DNA of 64,000 nt from Paenibacillus tyrphae (GTDB lineage Bacteria; Bacillota; Bacilli; Paenibacillales; NBRC-103111), in contig NZ_BSDJ01000015.1 of assembly GCF_027925525.1 (NCBI RefSeq), positions 62,001 to 126,000 on the forward strand, read 5' to 3'. Position 1 is the first letter of the stretch. Every line of letters starts with the position of its first letter. A model generated the notes under the pieces. The model ran no database searches. It saw nothing but the letters and a program-made list of their open reading frames with translations, and was not told where the DNA came from. This document shows, piece by piece, positions 36,906-45,103 of this stretch. The position numbers and the translations under genes were made by a program.

Positions 36906-36945
36906 TGATTAAACGAGCTTGCCGCGGCGCGACAGCTCCTAGAAA
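36906..36945. repeat. hairpin repeat, copy 2
   Basis: Shares GAGCTTG-C-CGCGGCG and GACAGCTCCTAG with the element at 26186-26219. The rest of this intergenic region holds a TATAAT -10-like element at 36995-37000 that could serve the downstream M13 gene, and no further gene that I can support. Confidence 0.5.
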
Positions 36946-37077
36946 ATGAACAGGCTCCTTACAACATTTTCAAATAGAAATGTTTCATCTATGCTATAAT
37001 GAAAGGATATGAATGGAAAAAAATCTATTCATTTATCTGTTTTTATACAGAAGAATACACCTTGGAGGAGCCCGACG

Positions 37078-39432
37078 ATGAAAAAGAAGTGTTTATCCCT
37101 GCTCATGGCCATTGCAATGGTCCTGCCGGTCAGCGTATCCGTATATGCTGATGAAACGCCGCCGCCAGCGACAAGAGGAGAGATCGTTAATGCCTTGTTG
37201 ACGGCAGCCGACGCTTATACATCCGGAATTAATAAAGAAGCCGTTATTCAAGGCTATGAAGATGGACAATTGCGAGAGAAGGAGCCGGCTAAGAAGATTG
37301 AAGCATTAGTCATGCTGAGCAGGGCATTCGGCGACTTGCCGAAGCCTGTCGGAAATGATCTGCGCAGCGGGACATTTGGCGTCGAGTTCACCGATGTACC
37401 GGCTTGGGCTAAGGGAGATATCGAAAAACTGGCCAAAGCAGGCGTGCTGACGGGCAATCCTGACGGCACATTAGGCGTAAACGACAATATGACGATCGCT
37501 GAGTTCCAGACCATTATCGCCAGAGTGTGGGCGCTTGAAGGCTCCCATTTAAATGACGATTTTTATGAAGCAATCAATAAGCAATGGTTAAATAAATCGA
37601 CAATTTCGGCAGGAGAAATCATAGGTGGCGGATTTCCGGAGCTGCACAAACAAAATAACGCTAAAATAGCGAAAATAATAGATGGGCTGACCGGCAAACC
37701 ATTCGCAGAAGGAACAAAAGAACAGAAGCTTGCCGACTTCTATGCGACGGCGTTGGATACCGAAAATAGAAATAAACAAGGGATTCAGCCCATTCAAAAA
37801 TATTTAACAGCAATGGACGGGGCGAAAACTTTTGACGAGCTTGTTCGAGCAGATCTTGCCATGGAGAAAGAATTAGGTCTGAGCATGCTATTCCGCTTTA
37901 CAATCATGGGCGATGCCAAGAAGAGCAGTGAAAATGCTTTGTATTACACCGGATTAACCGCGGGTCTGGACAAAAACAGCTTTGTAACGGAAAATGCAAA
38001 AGCGAAAGAAGCCTATTGTCAATATATAACCAAAGTTCTCGTGCTGACGGGCGAAGAAGAGTCTGCAGCGAAAGCCCGCGCCGAGAAGGTTTATGAAATG
38101 GAGAAAAGCTTAGCTTCCGTGTCGCTTGAACCTCATGAACAAGGCGACGTCAATAAATACTATAATCCGTATACGATTGAACAATTCGACGATCTGTTTA
38201 AAGAAGTAGATATGAAACAGACCTTGAAATCGATGAAAGTCGACAATACCGATAAAGTAATCGTATCCGATGTGAAACTGGCGCAAAAAGTCGCGGAGTT
38301 GTTGACTGAATCCAATATTGAAGTGCTTAAAGCTTACTCCAAAGTACAACTTCTTATGGCAACAAGCGGTTTGTTGTCGGATGAATTCAGAGACGCCGCA
38401 AATGACTTTTCCGCAGCACGATACGGCGTTTCAGGAAAAAAAACCGACAGGGAAATTGCAGTATCCATGACCAAGAGCACGATGAGCGGATATTTGGAGC
38501 AAATGTTTGCCGAGAAACATTTTTCGCCGGAAGCTAAAAAAGATGTTGAGCAAATGGTAAAGAAATTAATCGCTACGTATGAGAAAAGAATACAATCGCT
38601 TGATTGGATGTCAGAAAAAACAAAAGCTAAAGCGATCAAGAAGCTGGATACGATGATTGTTAAGATCGGATATCCGGATAAGTGGGATACGACATTAGAC
38701 AAAATAGCTATCAAGACATACGACGAAGGCGGTTCGCTGTTCTCTAATACCTTGGCAGTAACCACAGCATCCATTGATAAGTTGAAAGCAAAGCTGGGAA
38801 AACCGGTGGATCGAACGGAATGGGGAACCAGCGTTTATACAGTAAATGCTTTCTACAATGCGCTTAATAACGAAATTACGTTCCCTGCCGGTATTCTCCA
38901 AGCGCCTTTCTATGACATTAACGCTAAACCTGAAGAAAACTTTGGAGCCATTGGCATGATCATCGGCCATGAAATCAGCCATGCATTTGATAACAACGGA
39001 TCGGCGTACGACGAGAATGGCAATGCAAATAACTGGTGGACGGAAGAGGACTTTAAGAAATTCAAAGAGAAAAACCAGGAACTGATTAAGTTCTATAACG
39101 GAATTGAGATTGTCCCGGGTGTGGTGAACGACGGTCTGCTTACCCTAAGCGAGAACGTCGCCGATTTAGGCGGAATGGCCGCTTCACTGCAAGTTGTATC
39201 CGAAATGAGCAATCCGGATTATAAAGCGTATTTCGAAAGCAATGCGAAAATGTGGAAGTCCACAACCACAAAAGAATTTGCAGCGACCCTAAGCACGAAC
39301 GATGTACATTCAGCCAATAAAGTTCGAGTCAACCGCACGATTGTGAACTTCCCGGAATTCTATGAAACCTATGGAATTAAGCCTGGGGATGGCATGTTTG
39401 TCGCACCGGAGGATCGCGTCTCGATCTGGTAA
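37078..39432 (+). CDS. SLH-domain M13-family (neprilysin-like) metallopeptidase
   Basis: 784 residues from ATG 37078, 9 bases after TTGGAGGAG. Signal peptide with ...SVYADE, then two SLH-like repeats (about residues 25-165; FTDVPAWAKGDIEKLAKAGV), then an M13 peptidase. The zinc site HEISH is at 631-635 with the third ligand Glu692 in ENVADLGG. NAFYNALNNEITFPAGILQA is the M13 substrate-binding signature. SLH repeats would hold the protease on the cell surface. A strong terminator follows. Physiological substrate unknown. Confidence 0.93.
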   Translation: MKKKCLSLLMAIAMVLPVSVSVYADETPPPATRGEIVNALLTAADAYTSGINKEAVIQGYEDGQLREKEPAKKIEALVMLSRAFGDLPKPVGNDLRSGTFGVEFTDVPAWAKGDIEKLAKAGVLTGNPDGTLGVNDNMTIAEFQTIIARVWALEGSHLNDDFYEAINKQWLNKSTISAGEIIGGGFPELHKQNNAKIAKIIDGLTGKPFAEGTKEQKLADFYATALDTENRNKQGIQPIQKYLTAMDGAKTFDELVRADLAMEKELGLSMLFRFTIMGDAKKSSENALYYTGLTAGLDKNSFVTENAKAKEAYCQYITKVLVLTGEEESAAKARAEKVYEMEKSLASVSLEPHEQGDVNKYYNPYTIEQFDDLFKEVDMKQTLKSMKVDNTDKVIVSDVKLAQKVAELLTESNIEVLKAYSKVQLLMATSGLLSDEFRDAANDFSAARYGVSGKKTDREIAVSMTKSTMSGYLEQMFAEKHFSPEAKKDVEQMVKKLIATYEKRIQSLDWMSEKTKAKAIKKLDTMIVKIGYPDKWDTTLDKIAIKTYDEGGSLFSNTLAVTTASIDKLKAKLGKPVDRTEWGTSVYTVNAFYNALNNEITFPAGILQAPFYDINAKPEENFGAIGMIIGHEISHAFDNNGSAYDENGNANNWWTEEDFKKFKEKNQELIKFYNGIEIVPGVVNDGLLTLSENVADLGGMAASLQVVSEMSNPDYKAYFESNAKMWKSTTTKEFAATLSTNDVHSANKVRVNRTIVNFPEFYETYGIKPGDGMFVAPEDRVSIW

Positions 39433-39444
39433 AAGGGATAATTA

Positions 39445-39521
39445 GCGCCAGTTGAAAAAACCTGTTTCTAGGTGTCTAGCGACACATTAGCTATCCAGGT
39501 GTTTTCACTGGCGCTTTTTTG
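39445..39521 (+). terminator. terminator of the M13 peptidase gene
   Basis: Long stem GCGCCAGTTGAAAAAACCTG pairing with CAGGTGTTTTCACTGGCGC, followed by TTTTTTGCG, 13 bases after the stop codon. The loop contains a second small hairpin (gtgtctagcgacac). Confidence 0.93.
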
Positions 39522-39614
39522 CGCTTCATTTGGATTGTAATCATCTTACATGTGCCCAATCATTCCCTTTATCTCTTACATAAATTGGAGCATGAAAAAA
39601 GAGGAGTTGATATT

Positions 39615-40040
39615 GTGGTACGTATTCTTGATAAAGCAGCCGTTCAGCCGCTTAGTCGCTTCAACCCGGCCAAATCGTTTACGATTCGACGTTCCCCGCA
39701 AAAATCTGGCATAGCAACGATCCCAATACGGATTCCAGTGAATTCTCAACCGAATCGGGTAGATTTGGTGGCATCCGTAGGTGTCAGAGGTATCAAAGGC
39801 ATTGGGCAAATTCGCTTTAGAGTCTTCCGCGGTAATACAGAAATTTTCAACACACAGCAAGGTATCGAATCTACGGGGTCAGAGCAGAATTATATAGTTA
39901 CCTTCCAAGCTGAAGACAGAAATGTAAAAGCAGGTACTCATGCTTACACCGTCACAGCAGAAAACCGTACTGCAAATACAAGAGTAGATGTTGTAGGGCC
40001 AATATCATTTAGCGGGTTGGCTGTTAGAACCAGAAACTAG
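39615..40040 (+). CDS. beta-rich small protein, possibly exosporium/spore-surface
   Basis: 141 residues from GTG 39615, which follows GAGGAG; the upstream ATG at 39519 lies in the terminator tail. The sequence has a basic N-terminus (SRFNPAKSFTIRRSPQKSG), then alternating beta-type strands (IPIRIPVNSQPNRVDLVASV, QIRFRVFRGNTEIFNTQQGI, TYTVTAENRTANTRVDVV-like end). This resembles exosporium protein C-like sequences of spore formers, but the match is from memory and weak. No signal peptide. It is isolated between two terminated units. Confidence 0.5.
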   Translation: MVRILDKAAVQPLSRFNPAKSFTIRRSPQKSGIATIPIRIPVNSQPNRVDLVASVGVRGIKGIGQIRFRVFRGNTEIFNTQQGIESTGSEQNYIVTFQAEDRNVKAGTHAYTVTAENRTANTRVDVVGPISFSGLAVRTRN

Positions 40041-40050
40041 CAACACCTAT

Positions 40051-41271
40051 TCAGTAATCGCGCGCTGCATCGAACCAGCGTTGAGCCATCTCCTCTGGTA
40101 TAGGCTGGCCGATCAGGTGGTCAGACTGGCTTAGTTGCCATACTGCTTCACCAAGGTCTTCACGTTCAGTGGTTTCGATGCCTTTAAGGGTATTGAAGCG
40201 TACGGTGAAGGCGGTAATGGCTGCCTCGGCATCGGCAAAGCTGCGGGCCTGGGCCAAGGTTGCCTGTGCAATGTCGTAAGCTTCGTTAGCCAGCTTGGCC
40301 AGACGTTTAGGCCAGGACGAGAACGGACGGCCATACTCGGTCGTCCACCACTCAGGCTTTCGCAATTGGCTCACTGAAGCATGATCGGTCCACGGGCGGG
40401 TTTTAGCGCGTGCTTTCATTTGCTGCTTTAGGCGCTTGCCCGCGATCTCTTCCACGTTGTAAGCGATAAATCTGTCAAGCAGTGGCCATGCGCTCAAGGG
40501 CGGCAAGTCCCCCAGATCTGGCATAAAGCGCAGCTCCAGATTCGTTAGCCGGGCATGATGGGCCAGCAAGTCCAAGTCGCAGAAGTTCCCCCACAAACTC
40601 AACGAGCTAAGGTTTGGGAACCGGTTCAGACACTCCAGCGAGATCGGCTGTCCCAGCGGCGCGTTCCGGAGCGTCAGGCTCGTGACCTGATGCAACTCAC
40701 CCATGTCGGGCAGCAAAAAGGCGGCAGCACTCTTGCGTCGGCTGGTGCGCGGCGCCAGTGTCAGAGAATATGGCAAATCGCCAGTGGCCGAGAAGCGTGA
40801 TAGATCGCCGGCCACACTCAGGCGGAAATATTCAAAGACCTCCCGCTTCGGAAGCTTCAGGTGCAAACGGCTCCCCGACTGGTCCAGTTCGATATGCAGG
40901 CCATGCACAATGGACTGACTGGCGTCCGCCACCGTGTCTGCTGGCAGGATCGGAACCCATGCCATTTCTTCAATGGGGCGTTCCTGCGCCCAGTCGAAGA
41001 AGCCCGCGTCGCTGCCCGTATAGCGCAGAAATCGCGGCCAGGGCGAGCCGGCCGGCGTGGCGAAGGCATTGAATACGGTCCAATCGACTTGCGCATCGGG
41101 CGCGACGTGAAGATCTGCCTTTTTGCCCAATTGCGACGGTCCAATGGAGAGGTTGCCCACACCGGGCTCAATGACAAGCGTGTGACTGCGAGGACCCGTC
41201 AGGTCGATAGGATAGCGACCATCTCCTCTAATAGAACCGACAGGAGGACAAGCCTGGTTATTCTTTGGCAT
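40051..41271 (-). CDS. leucine-rich-repeat-like protein of foreign composition
   Basis: About 406 residues from ATG 41271 (AAAGGA 8 bases upstream), overlapping the histidine kinase stop by 14 bases. Middle region with LRR character (LTSLTLRNAPLGQPISLECL, FPNLSSLSLWGNFCDLDLLA, LTNLELRFMPDLGDLPPLSA) and a helical Ala-rich C-terminus. It is visibly GC-richer than its neighbours: 36 of 60 bases at 40681-40740 against 19 of 60 at 41881-41940 in the kinase gene. This suggests acquisition from a high-GC donor. Function unknown; position implies co-transcription with the two-component system. Confidence 0.7.
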   Translation of the reverse strand: MPKNNQACPPVGSIRGDGRYPIDLTGPRSHTLVIEPGVGNLSIGPSQLGKKADLHVAPDAQVDWTVFNAFATPAGSPWPRFLRYTGSDAGFFDWAQERPIEEMAWVPILPADTVADASQSIVHGLHIELDQSGSRLHLKLPKREVFEYFRLSVAGDLSRFSATGDLPYSLTLAPRTSRRKSAAAFLLPDMGELHQVTSLTLRNAPLGQPISLECLNRFPNLSSLSLWGNFCDLDLLAHHARLTNLELRFMPDLGDLPPLSAWPLLDRFIAYNVEEIAGKRLKQQMKARAKTRPWTDHASVSQLRKPEWWTTEYGRPFSSWPKRLAKLANEAYDIAQATLAQARSFADAEAAITAFTVRFNTLKGIETTEREDLGEAVWQLSQSDHLIGQPIPEEMAQRWFDAARDY

Positions 41272-42370
41272 TTCTATCATCCTTTCTCCAATCTAAACAA
41301 TTTCTGAACGGAACCTCCATTGTAAAAACAAAAGTACCCTTCTTATGTGCCAGTGTTAAAGTTCCTCCATGCAGTTCGATAATATTTCTGGCGATGGAAA
41401 GTCCTAATCCCGTTCCAGTCTGAATGCCTTCGCTGCTCCGTGAATGATCAACTTTATAAAAACGATCAAATAGTTTGTTTTCTTGTTCTTGCGTAAGGGG
41501 CTGGCCTTCATTTTCGATCTCAATGAAAAATCGATGATCGTCCGACTTTAATAAAACGTGAATAGGCCCCGGCTTAATAGCATACTTGAGGGCGTTTATC
41601 AGCAGATTATCGATAGCTCTTGAAAATTTTCCGCTGTCGATCAAAGCAATAACAGGAGTATGACCTATCTCTTTAATGATTTGGATTCCGTTTTCCTGAG
41701 CAATTGGCTCAAATTCAAACAGCATCTGGACGAGAAGTTGATGAACATCAATTGTCTTTAGGTTTAATTGGATGGCGGTAGACGTGAGACGTGTATATTC
41801 AAACAAATCGTCAATCAACTTTTTTAAATGGATGGCTTTGTTATACGTATTTTGAACAAACCGTGTAAATTCATCTTTGTCTTGAAATGAATTCGTTCTT
41901 AGTAAATCTAAATAGCCAATTATACTCGTAAGTGGTGTACGTAAATCGTGGGAAACGCCAGTAATCAGCTCCATTTTAGAGCTTTCGATTTGACGTTCTT
42001 TTTCAATCTGCCGCTGTAGCCTCTCCGTCATCATATTGATGTTAAGCGCAACCCGACCTAGTTCATCTTTCCTAGTATCGGGTACCCGATAATTCAAATC
42101 ACCTTCGGAAATGATTTGAAGCCCGTCAGCCAAAGCGATAAGAAAATTAACCACACGGCGAGTCAACAAATAAAACGACAAAATAAAGGCTATTCCAAAA
42201 ATAATAAGCGGCAAAAGTCGAAGTTGATATGCTATTTGAGATTGGTTTATAAAATTCGCAGCAAAGGAAGCCATAAAAGACGCAATAATGAGACTAAAAA
42301 CGAACGTCCAGAACATTTCGGCGCGAATACTTCTTTTTCCTTTTATTAGATTAAATAATTTATTTTTCAA
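41258..42370 (-). CDS. sensor histidine kinase
   Basis: 370 residues. Two membrane helices near the N-terminus (FWTFVFSLIIASFMASFAAN and LPLIIFGIAFILSFYLLT) with almost no extracellular loop, so the signal is probably sensed in or at the membrane. HAMP at ~70-120, HisKA with phospho-acceptor His141 in GVSHDLRTPLTSIIGY, and HATPase motifs NLLINALKYA, FDRFYKVD and GTGLGLSIARNI. It overlaps the regulator gene by 11 bases. It resembles the kinases of cell-envelope stress or glycopeptide-sensing systems, but no resistance gene follows. Confidence 0.9.
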   Translation of the reverse strand: MKNKLFNLIKGKRSIRAEMFWTFVFSLIIASFMASFAANFINQSQIAYQLRLLPLIIFGIAFILSFYLLTRRVVNFLIALADGLQIISEGDLNYRVPDTRKDELGRVALNINMMTERLQRQIEKERQIESSKMELITGVSHDLRTPLTSIIGYLDLLRTNSFQDKDEFTRFVQNTYNKAIHLKKLIDDLFEYTRLTSTAIQLNLKTIDVHQLLVQMLFEFEPIAQENGIQIIKEIGHTPVIALIDSGKFSRAIDNLLINALKYAIKPGPIHVLLKSDDHRFFIEIENEGQPLTQEQENKLFDRFYKVDHSRSSEGIQTGTGLGLSIARNIIELHGGTLTLAHKKGTFVFTMEVPFRNCLDWRKDDRNAKE

Positions 42371-43043
42371 TCTTATACCCTACTCCCCAAACGGTTTTAA
42401 TATATCGAGGTTCTCTTGGGCGATCTTCAATTTTCTCACGCAAATTCCGAATATGAACCATTACCGTATTATCCGAATATCCGAACGGTTCATTCCATAC
42501 GCTTTCGTAGATTTTATCGGCGCTAAACACTTGCCCTGGGAAACTTGCGAGCAATTGTAAAATGGAAAACTCCAGTGGCGTTAGTGAAATTTCGCTGCCA
42601 TTCATGGTTACGGAATGTTTAGCCTTGTCGATAACAAGGTCTTGAATACGGATTAGGGAATCGTTTGATCCTTTTGCCGAGAACGTTTGCCGCCTTAACT
42701 GGGCTTTGACTCGAGCCAGCAATTCTAACGGATTAAAGGGTTTCGCTACGTAATCGTCCGCACCGGTAGTAAGACCCGTAATTTTGTCAATATCTTCTTC
42801 TTTGGCCGAGAGCATGATAACGGGGATTGTCGAAGCCTCCCTGATTTTGAGGCAAGTTTTGATGCCGTCCATTCGGGGCATCATCACATCCAAGATAACT
42901 AGATGGACAGCGTTTGATTTTAATACATCTAGCGCTTCCAGACCGTCCACAGCTTCTACAACGCGATATCCTTCGTTTCGCAAGTATACATGAATGACAT
43001 CCCGAATTTCTGAATCGTCATCGACAACAAGCACTGTATTCAT
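42360..43043 (-). CDS. OmpR-family response regulator
   Basis: About 227 residues; ATG 43043 or the GTG one codon upstream, both after AAGGAG. Receiver with DDD acidic pocket, Asp phospho-acceptor in LVILDVMMPRMDG and KPFNPLELLARV; winged-helix output domain with LTPLEFSILQLLASFPGQVF and VWGVGYKIEK end. Partner of the overlapping histidine kinase. The 460-base region upstream holds a small candidate gene but no clear target operon. Confidence 0.92.
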   Translation of the reverse strand: MNTVLVVDDDSEIRDVIHVYLRNEGYRVVEAVDGLEALDVLKSNAVHLVILDVMMPRMDGIKTCLKIREASTIPVIMLSAKEEDIDKITGLTTGADDYVAKPFNPLELLARVKAQLRRQTFSAKGSNDSLIRIQDLVIDKAKHSVTMNGSEISLTPLEFSILQLLASFPGQVFSADKIYESVWNEPFGYSDNTVMVHIRNLREKIEDRPREPRYIKTVWGVGYKIEK

Positions 43044-43269
43044 CACGTTTTGCTCCTTTTCTGACTTTTAAAGATCACAAATATGAAAATTCCTATAATC
43101 ATTGCCATAACTCCGTGTTGCTCTTCTTGATGCTGTCGATAAAAGTATACTACTTAAAATATCTAAAGAGCCTATTAAAGTATTTCTAAAGAAATTCTGA
43201 AGAAATGCAAACGCCCCCATTTATCCAATTCTGGCCTCAAATAAGAACATGTGTTTGTTTTTATAACAA

Positions 43270-43302
43270 ATAAAAAGCTCAAGCTATCTTCTAGCTTAAG
43301 CT
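43270..43302 (-). terminator. terminator of candidate small gene
   Basis: Minus-strand hairpin AGCTTAAGCTA-gaaga-TAGCTTGAGCT followed by TTTTTATTTG, 15 bases after the stop of the 34-residue candidate ORF. Confidence 0.8.
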
Positions 43303-43316
43303 CATTCCCTTTTCTA

Positions 43317-43421
43317 TTAAGCACCAACAGCTTCAGAATATATACCGATGATTATTGCAGAGAGAATACTTACAAGCGTTGCACCATATAACAATTTCAG
43401 CCCGAAACGGGCAAGTAACAT
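43317..43421 (-). CDS. candidate 34-residue membrane peptide
   Basis: Short frame MLLARFGLKLLYG, then a hydrophobic helix ATLVSILSAIIIGIYSEAVG and stop. One membrane segment with a basic N-terminus is predicted. A strong intrinsic terminator lies just downstream on the same strand, which supports a real short transcript. Against it: no convincing ribosome site precedes the ATG. It lies upstream of a two-component system and could be linked to it, but that is speculation. Confidence 0.4.
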   Translation of the reverse strand: MLLARFGLKLLYGATLVSILSAIIIGIYSEAVGA

Positions 43422-43504
43422 GTGAATGTTTATAGTATACACAAGAACTAATTATCTAAAACTTTTATGATGATTTAAAAGCATGAATCAATATACTAGC
43501 CAAC

Positions 43505-43810
43505 TTAGAATAAACCCCTTATATCACATGTACTTACAATTGATAAGGTTCCCCGTAACCGGCTTAACGGCAAAAAAAATAGCCTGCGATGAATGATGCC
43601 GTCCCGTTCGAGCTCTCTTAACTGCAATGTGAGCATAAACTGCGTAATTCCCGGATTGAGGCGCCTGAATTCATTGAATCTTTTCGTTCCGTCCAGAAGC
43701 TGATAGAGAATGATCCCCTTCCACTTTCCGCCAATAACATCCAGCGTTGTTTCAACCGGACATGCTTGCATATCTGGACGCATTCCATATTTGTTTCTTC
43801 GGTCTCCCAT
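43505..43810 (-). pseudogene. HxlR-family regulator with eroded C-terminus
   Basis: 101 residues, ATG after GGGAGG. Residues 15-75 match the intact HxlR at 11631-11999 closely (CPVETTLDVIGGKWKGIILY, KRFNEFRR, LTLQLRELERDGIIHR). After that the expected Tyr-x-x-VPPKVEYSLTEFG wing is replaced by an unrelated tail starting at a run of eight T residues, consistent with a frameshift followed by drift. The winged-helix core is complete, so DNA binding may survive. It diverges from a dehydrogenase gene exactly as the intact pair does. Confidence 0.65.
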
Positions 43811-43938
43811 CAGCTTATCCTCCCAAAGGTTTGATTTTTAATACTATACCATAAAAATATGCGTACTTACTTAAAGTAATCTGACTGATATACAATGCTA
43901 TCTGTACAACATTTGCTATTTGAGAGGATGGGATACCT

Positions 43939-44982
43939 ATGAATACTAACCAAAAGATGAAAGCCATCGGTGCTTACCGATACCTCCCCATATCTGATCC
44001 GGAAAGCCTTATGGATCTGCACTTGGATAAACCGGAACCTACAGGCCGCGATTTGCTTGTAAAAGTAAAAGCTATCTCCGTCAACCCTGCAGACGTAGGC
44101 GTTCGCGAAAAACATAACTACGAAGCCGAATCACCGAAAATTCTTGGTTGGGATGCTGCTGGAATCGTAGAACAAGTTGGCCCTGACTGTCAATTGTTTA
44201 AACCAGGGGACATGGTCTATTATGCGGGCAGTGTGGCTCGACCAGGCACTAATAGCGAATTTCACTTGGTTGATGAACGAATTGTAGGAAAAATGCCAAG
44301 AAGTTTGGATTTCGCAGCAGCCGCCGCATTACCGCTTACCTCGATAACTGCATGGGAGGGCCTGTTTGATCGTTTAGGAATTAGCTTAAACGCGAATGAA
44401 AATAAAAGTATACTTATTATCGGCGCAGCTGGAGGAGTAGGATCGATTGCCGTGCAACTTGCCAAATTAGCAGGTTTGACAGTCATCGGTACTGCTTCGC
44501 GTCCGGAGTCAACTCAATGGGTCAAAAGTTTGGGTGCGGATTTTATAATAAACCACAACAACCCTTTCCAACCTCAGCTCAAGGAATTTGGTATAGATAC
44601 TGTGGATTATATTTTCTGCTTGAATGATACTGTACAACACCTGACGAATATGTCGGAGGCCATTACCCCCCAAGGTAAAATTTGCTGTATCGTTCCTACG
44701 GATAAGGCTTCCTGGGCAGGAAGCCTGAAAATGGACTTGCTGTTTGCTAAAAGTGTAATGTTTGTATGGGAGTTCATGTTTACACGGTCCTTGTTTCATA
44801 CCGAAGACATGATGAAACAATATGAATTGCTGAATGACCTGGCGGACTTAATCGATGATGGAAAATTAAAAACTACACTAAATGAACGACTAGAACCCAT
44901 TAATGCAGCAAACCTGCGTTTAGCACATGAGAAGTTGGAAAATGGACGGTCTATTGGTAAAATTGTTTTAGAAAATTTCTGA
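43939..44982 (+). CDS. zinc-type alcohol dehydrogenase-like / quinone oxidoreductase family protein, second copy
   Basis: 347 residues, ATG after GAGAGGATGGGATACCT. Same MDR architecture as the copy at 12128-13168: VKAISVNPADVGVR, GWDAAGIVEQVGPDC, GAAGGVGSIAVQLAKLAGL, and the C-terminal NERLEPINAANLRLAHEKLE with IGKIVLENF. The two proteins are clearly paralogous with conservation over the full length. Lower GC than copy one. Paired divergently with a damaged HxlR gene, so its control may be altered. Confidence 0.88.
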   Translation: MNTNQKMKAIGAYRYLPISDPESLMDLHLDKPEPTGRDLLVKVKAISVNPADVGVREKHNYEAESPKILGWDAAGIVEQVGPDCQLFKPGDMVYYAGSVARPGTNSEFHLVDERIVGKMPRSLDFAAAAALPLTSITAWEGLFDRLGISLNANENKSILIIGAAGGVGSIAVQLAKLAGLTVIGTASRPESTQWVKSLGADFIINHNNPFQPQLKEFGIDTVDYIFCLNDTVQHLTNMSEAITPQGKICCIVPTDKASWAGSLKMDLLFAKSVMFVWEFMFTRSLFHTEDMMKQYELLNDLADLIDDGKLKTTLNERLEPINAANLRLAHEKLENGRSIGKIVLENF

Positions 44983-45029
44983 TACCTACGAAGAAGGCAC
45001 GGCCGAAGTAATAATCGAGTAGATGATGC

Positions 45030-45053
45030 AAAAGCCGCCATAGCTTTGGCGGC
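45030..45053 (-). terminator. terminator of secA2
   Basis: Minus-strand hairpin GCCGCCA-aagcta-TGGCGGC followed by TTTTGC, about 50 bases after the secA2 stop. Confidence 0.75.
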
Positions 45054-45103
45054 AGTGGCATGTTTATACCGATTATAAAATTGAGAAATCCAAGCGATCC
45101 CGA

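Noticed and set aside
42360..43043. VanR/VanS assignment for the two-component system
   Set aside because: General similarity to OmpR-type envelope-sensing pairs, but no vanHAX, vanY or similar target genes are nearby.
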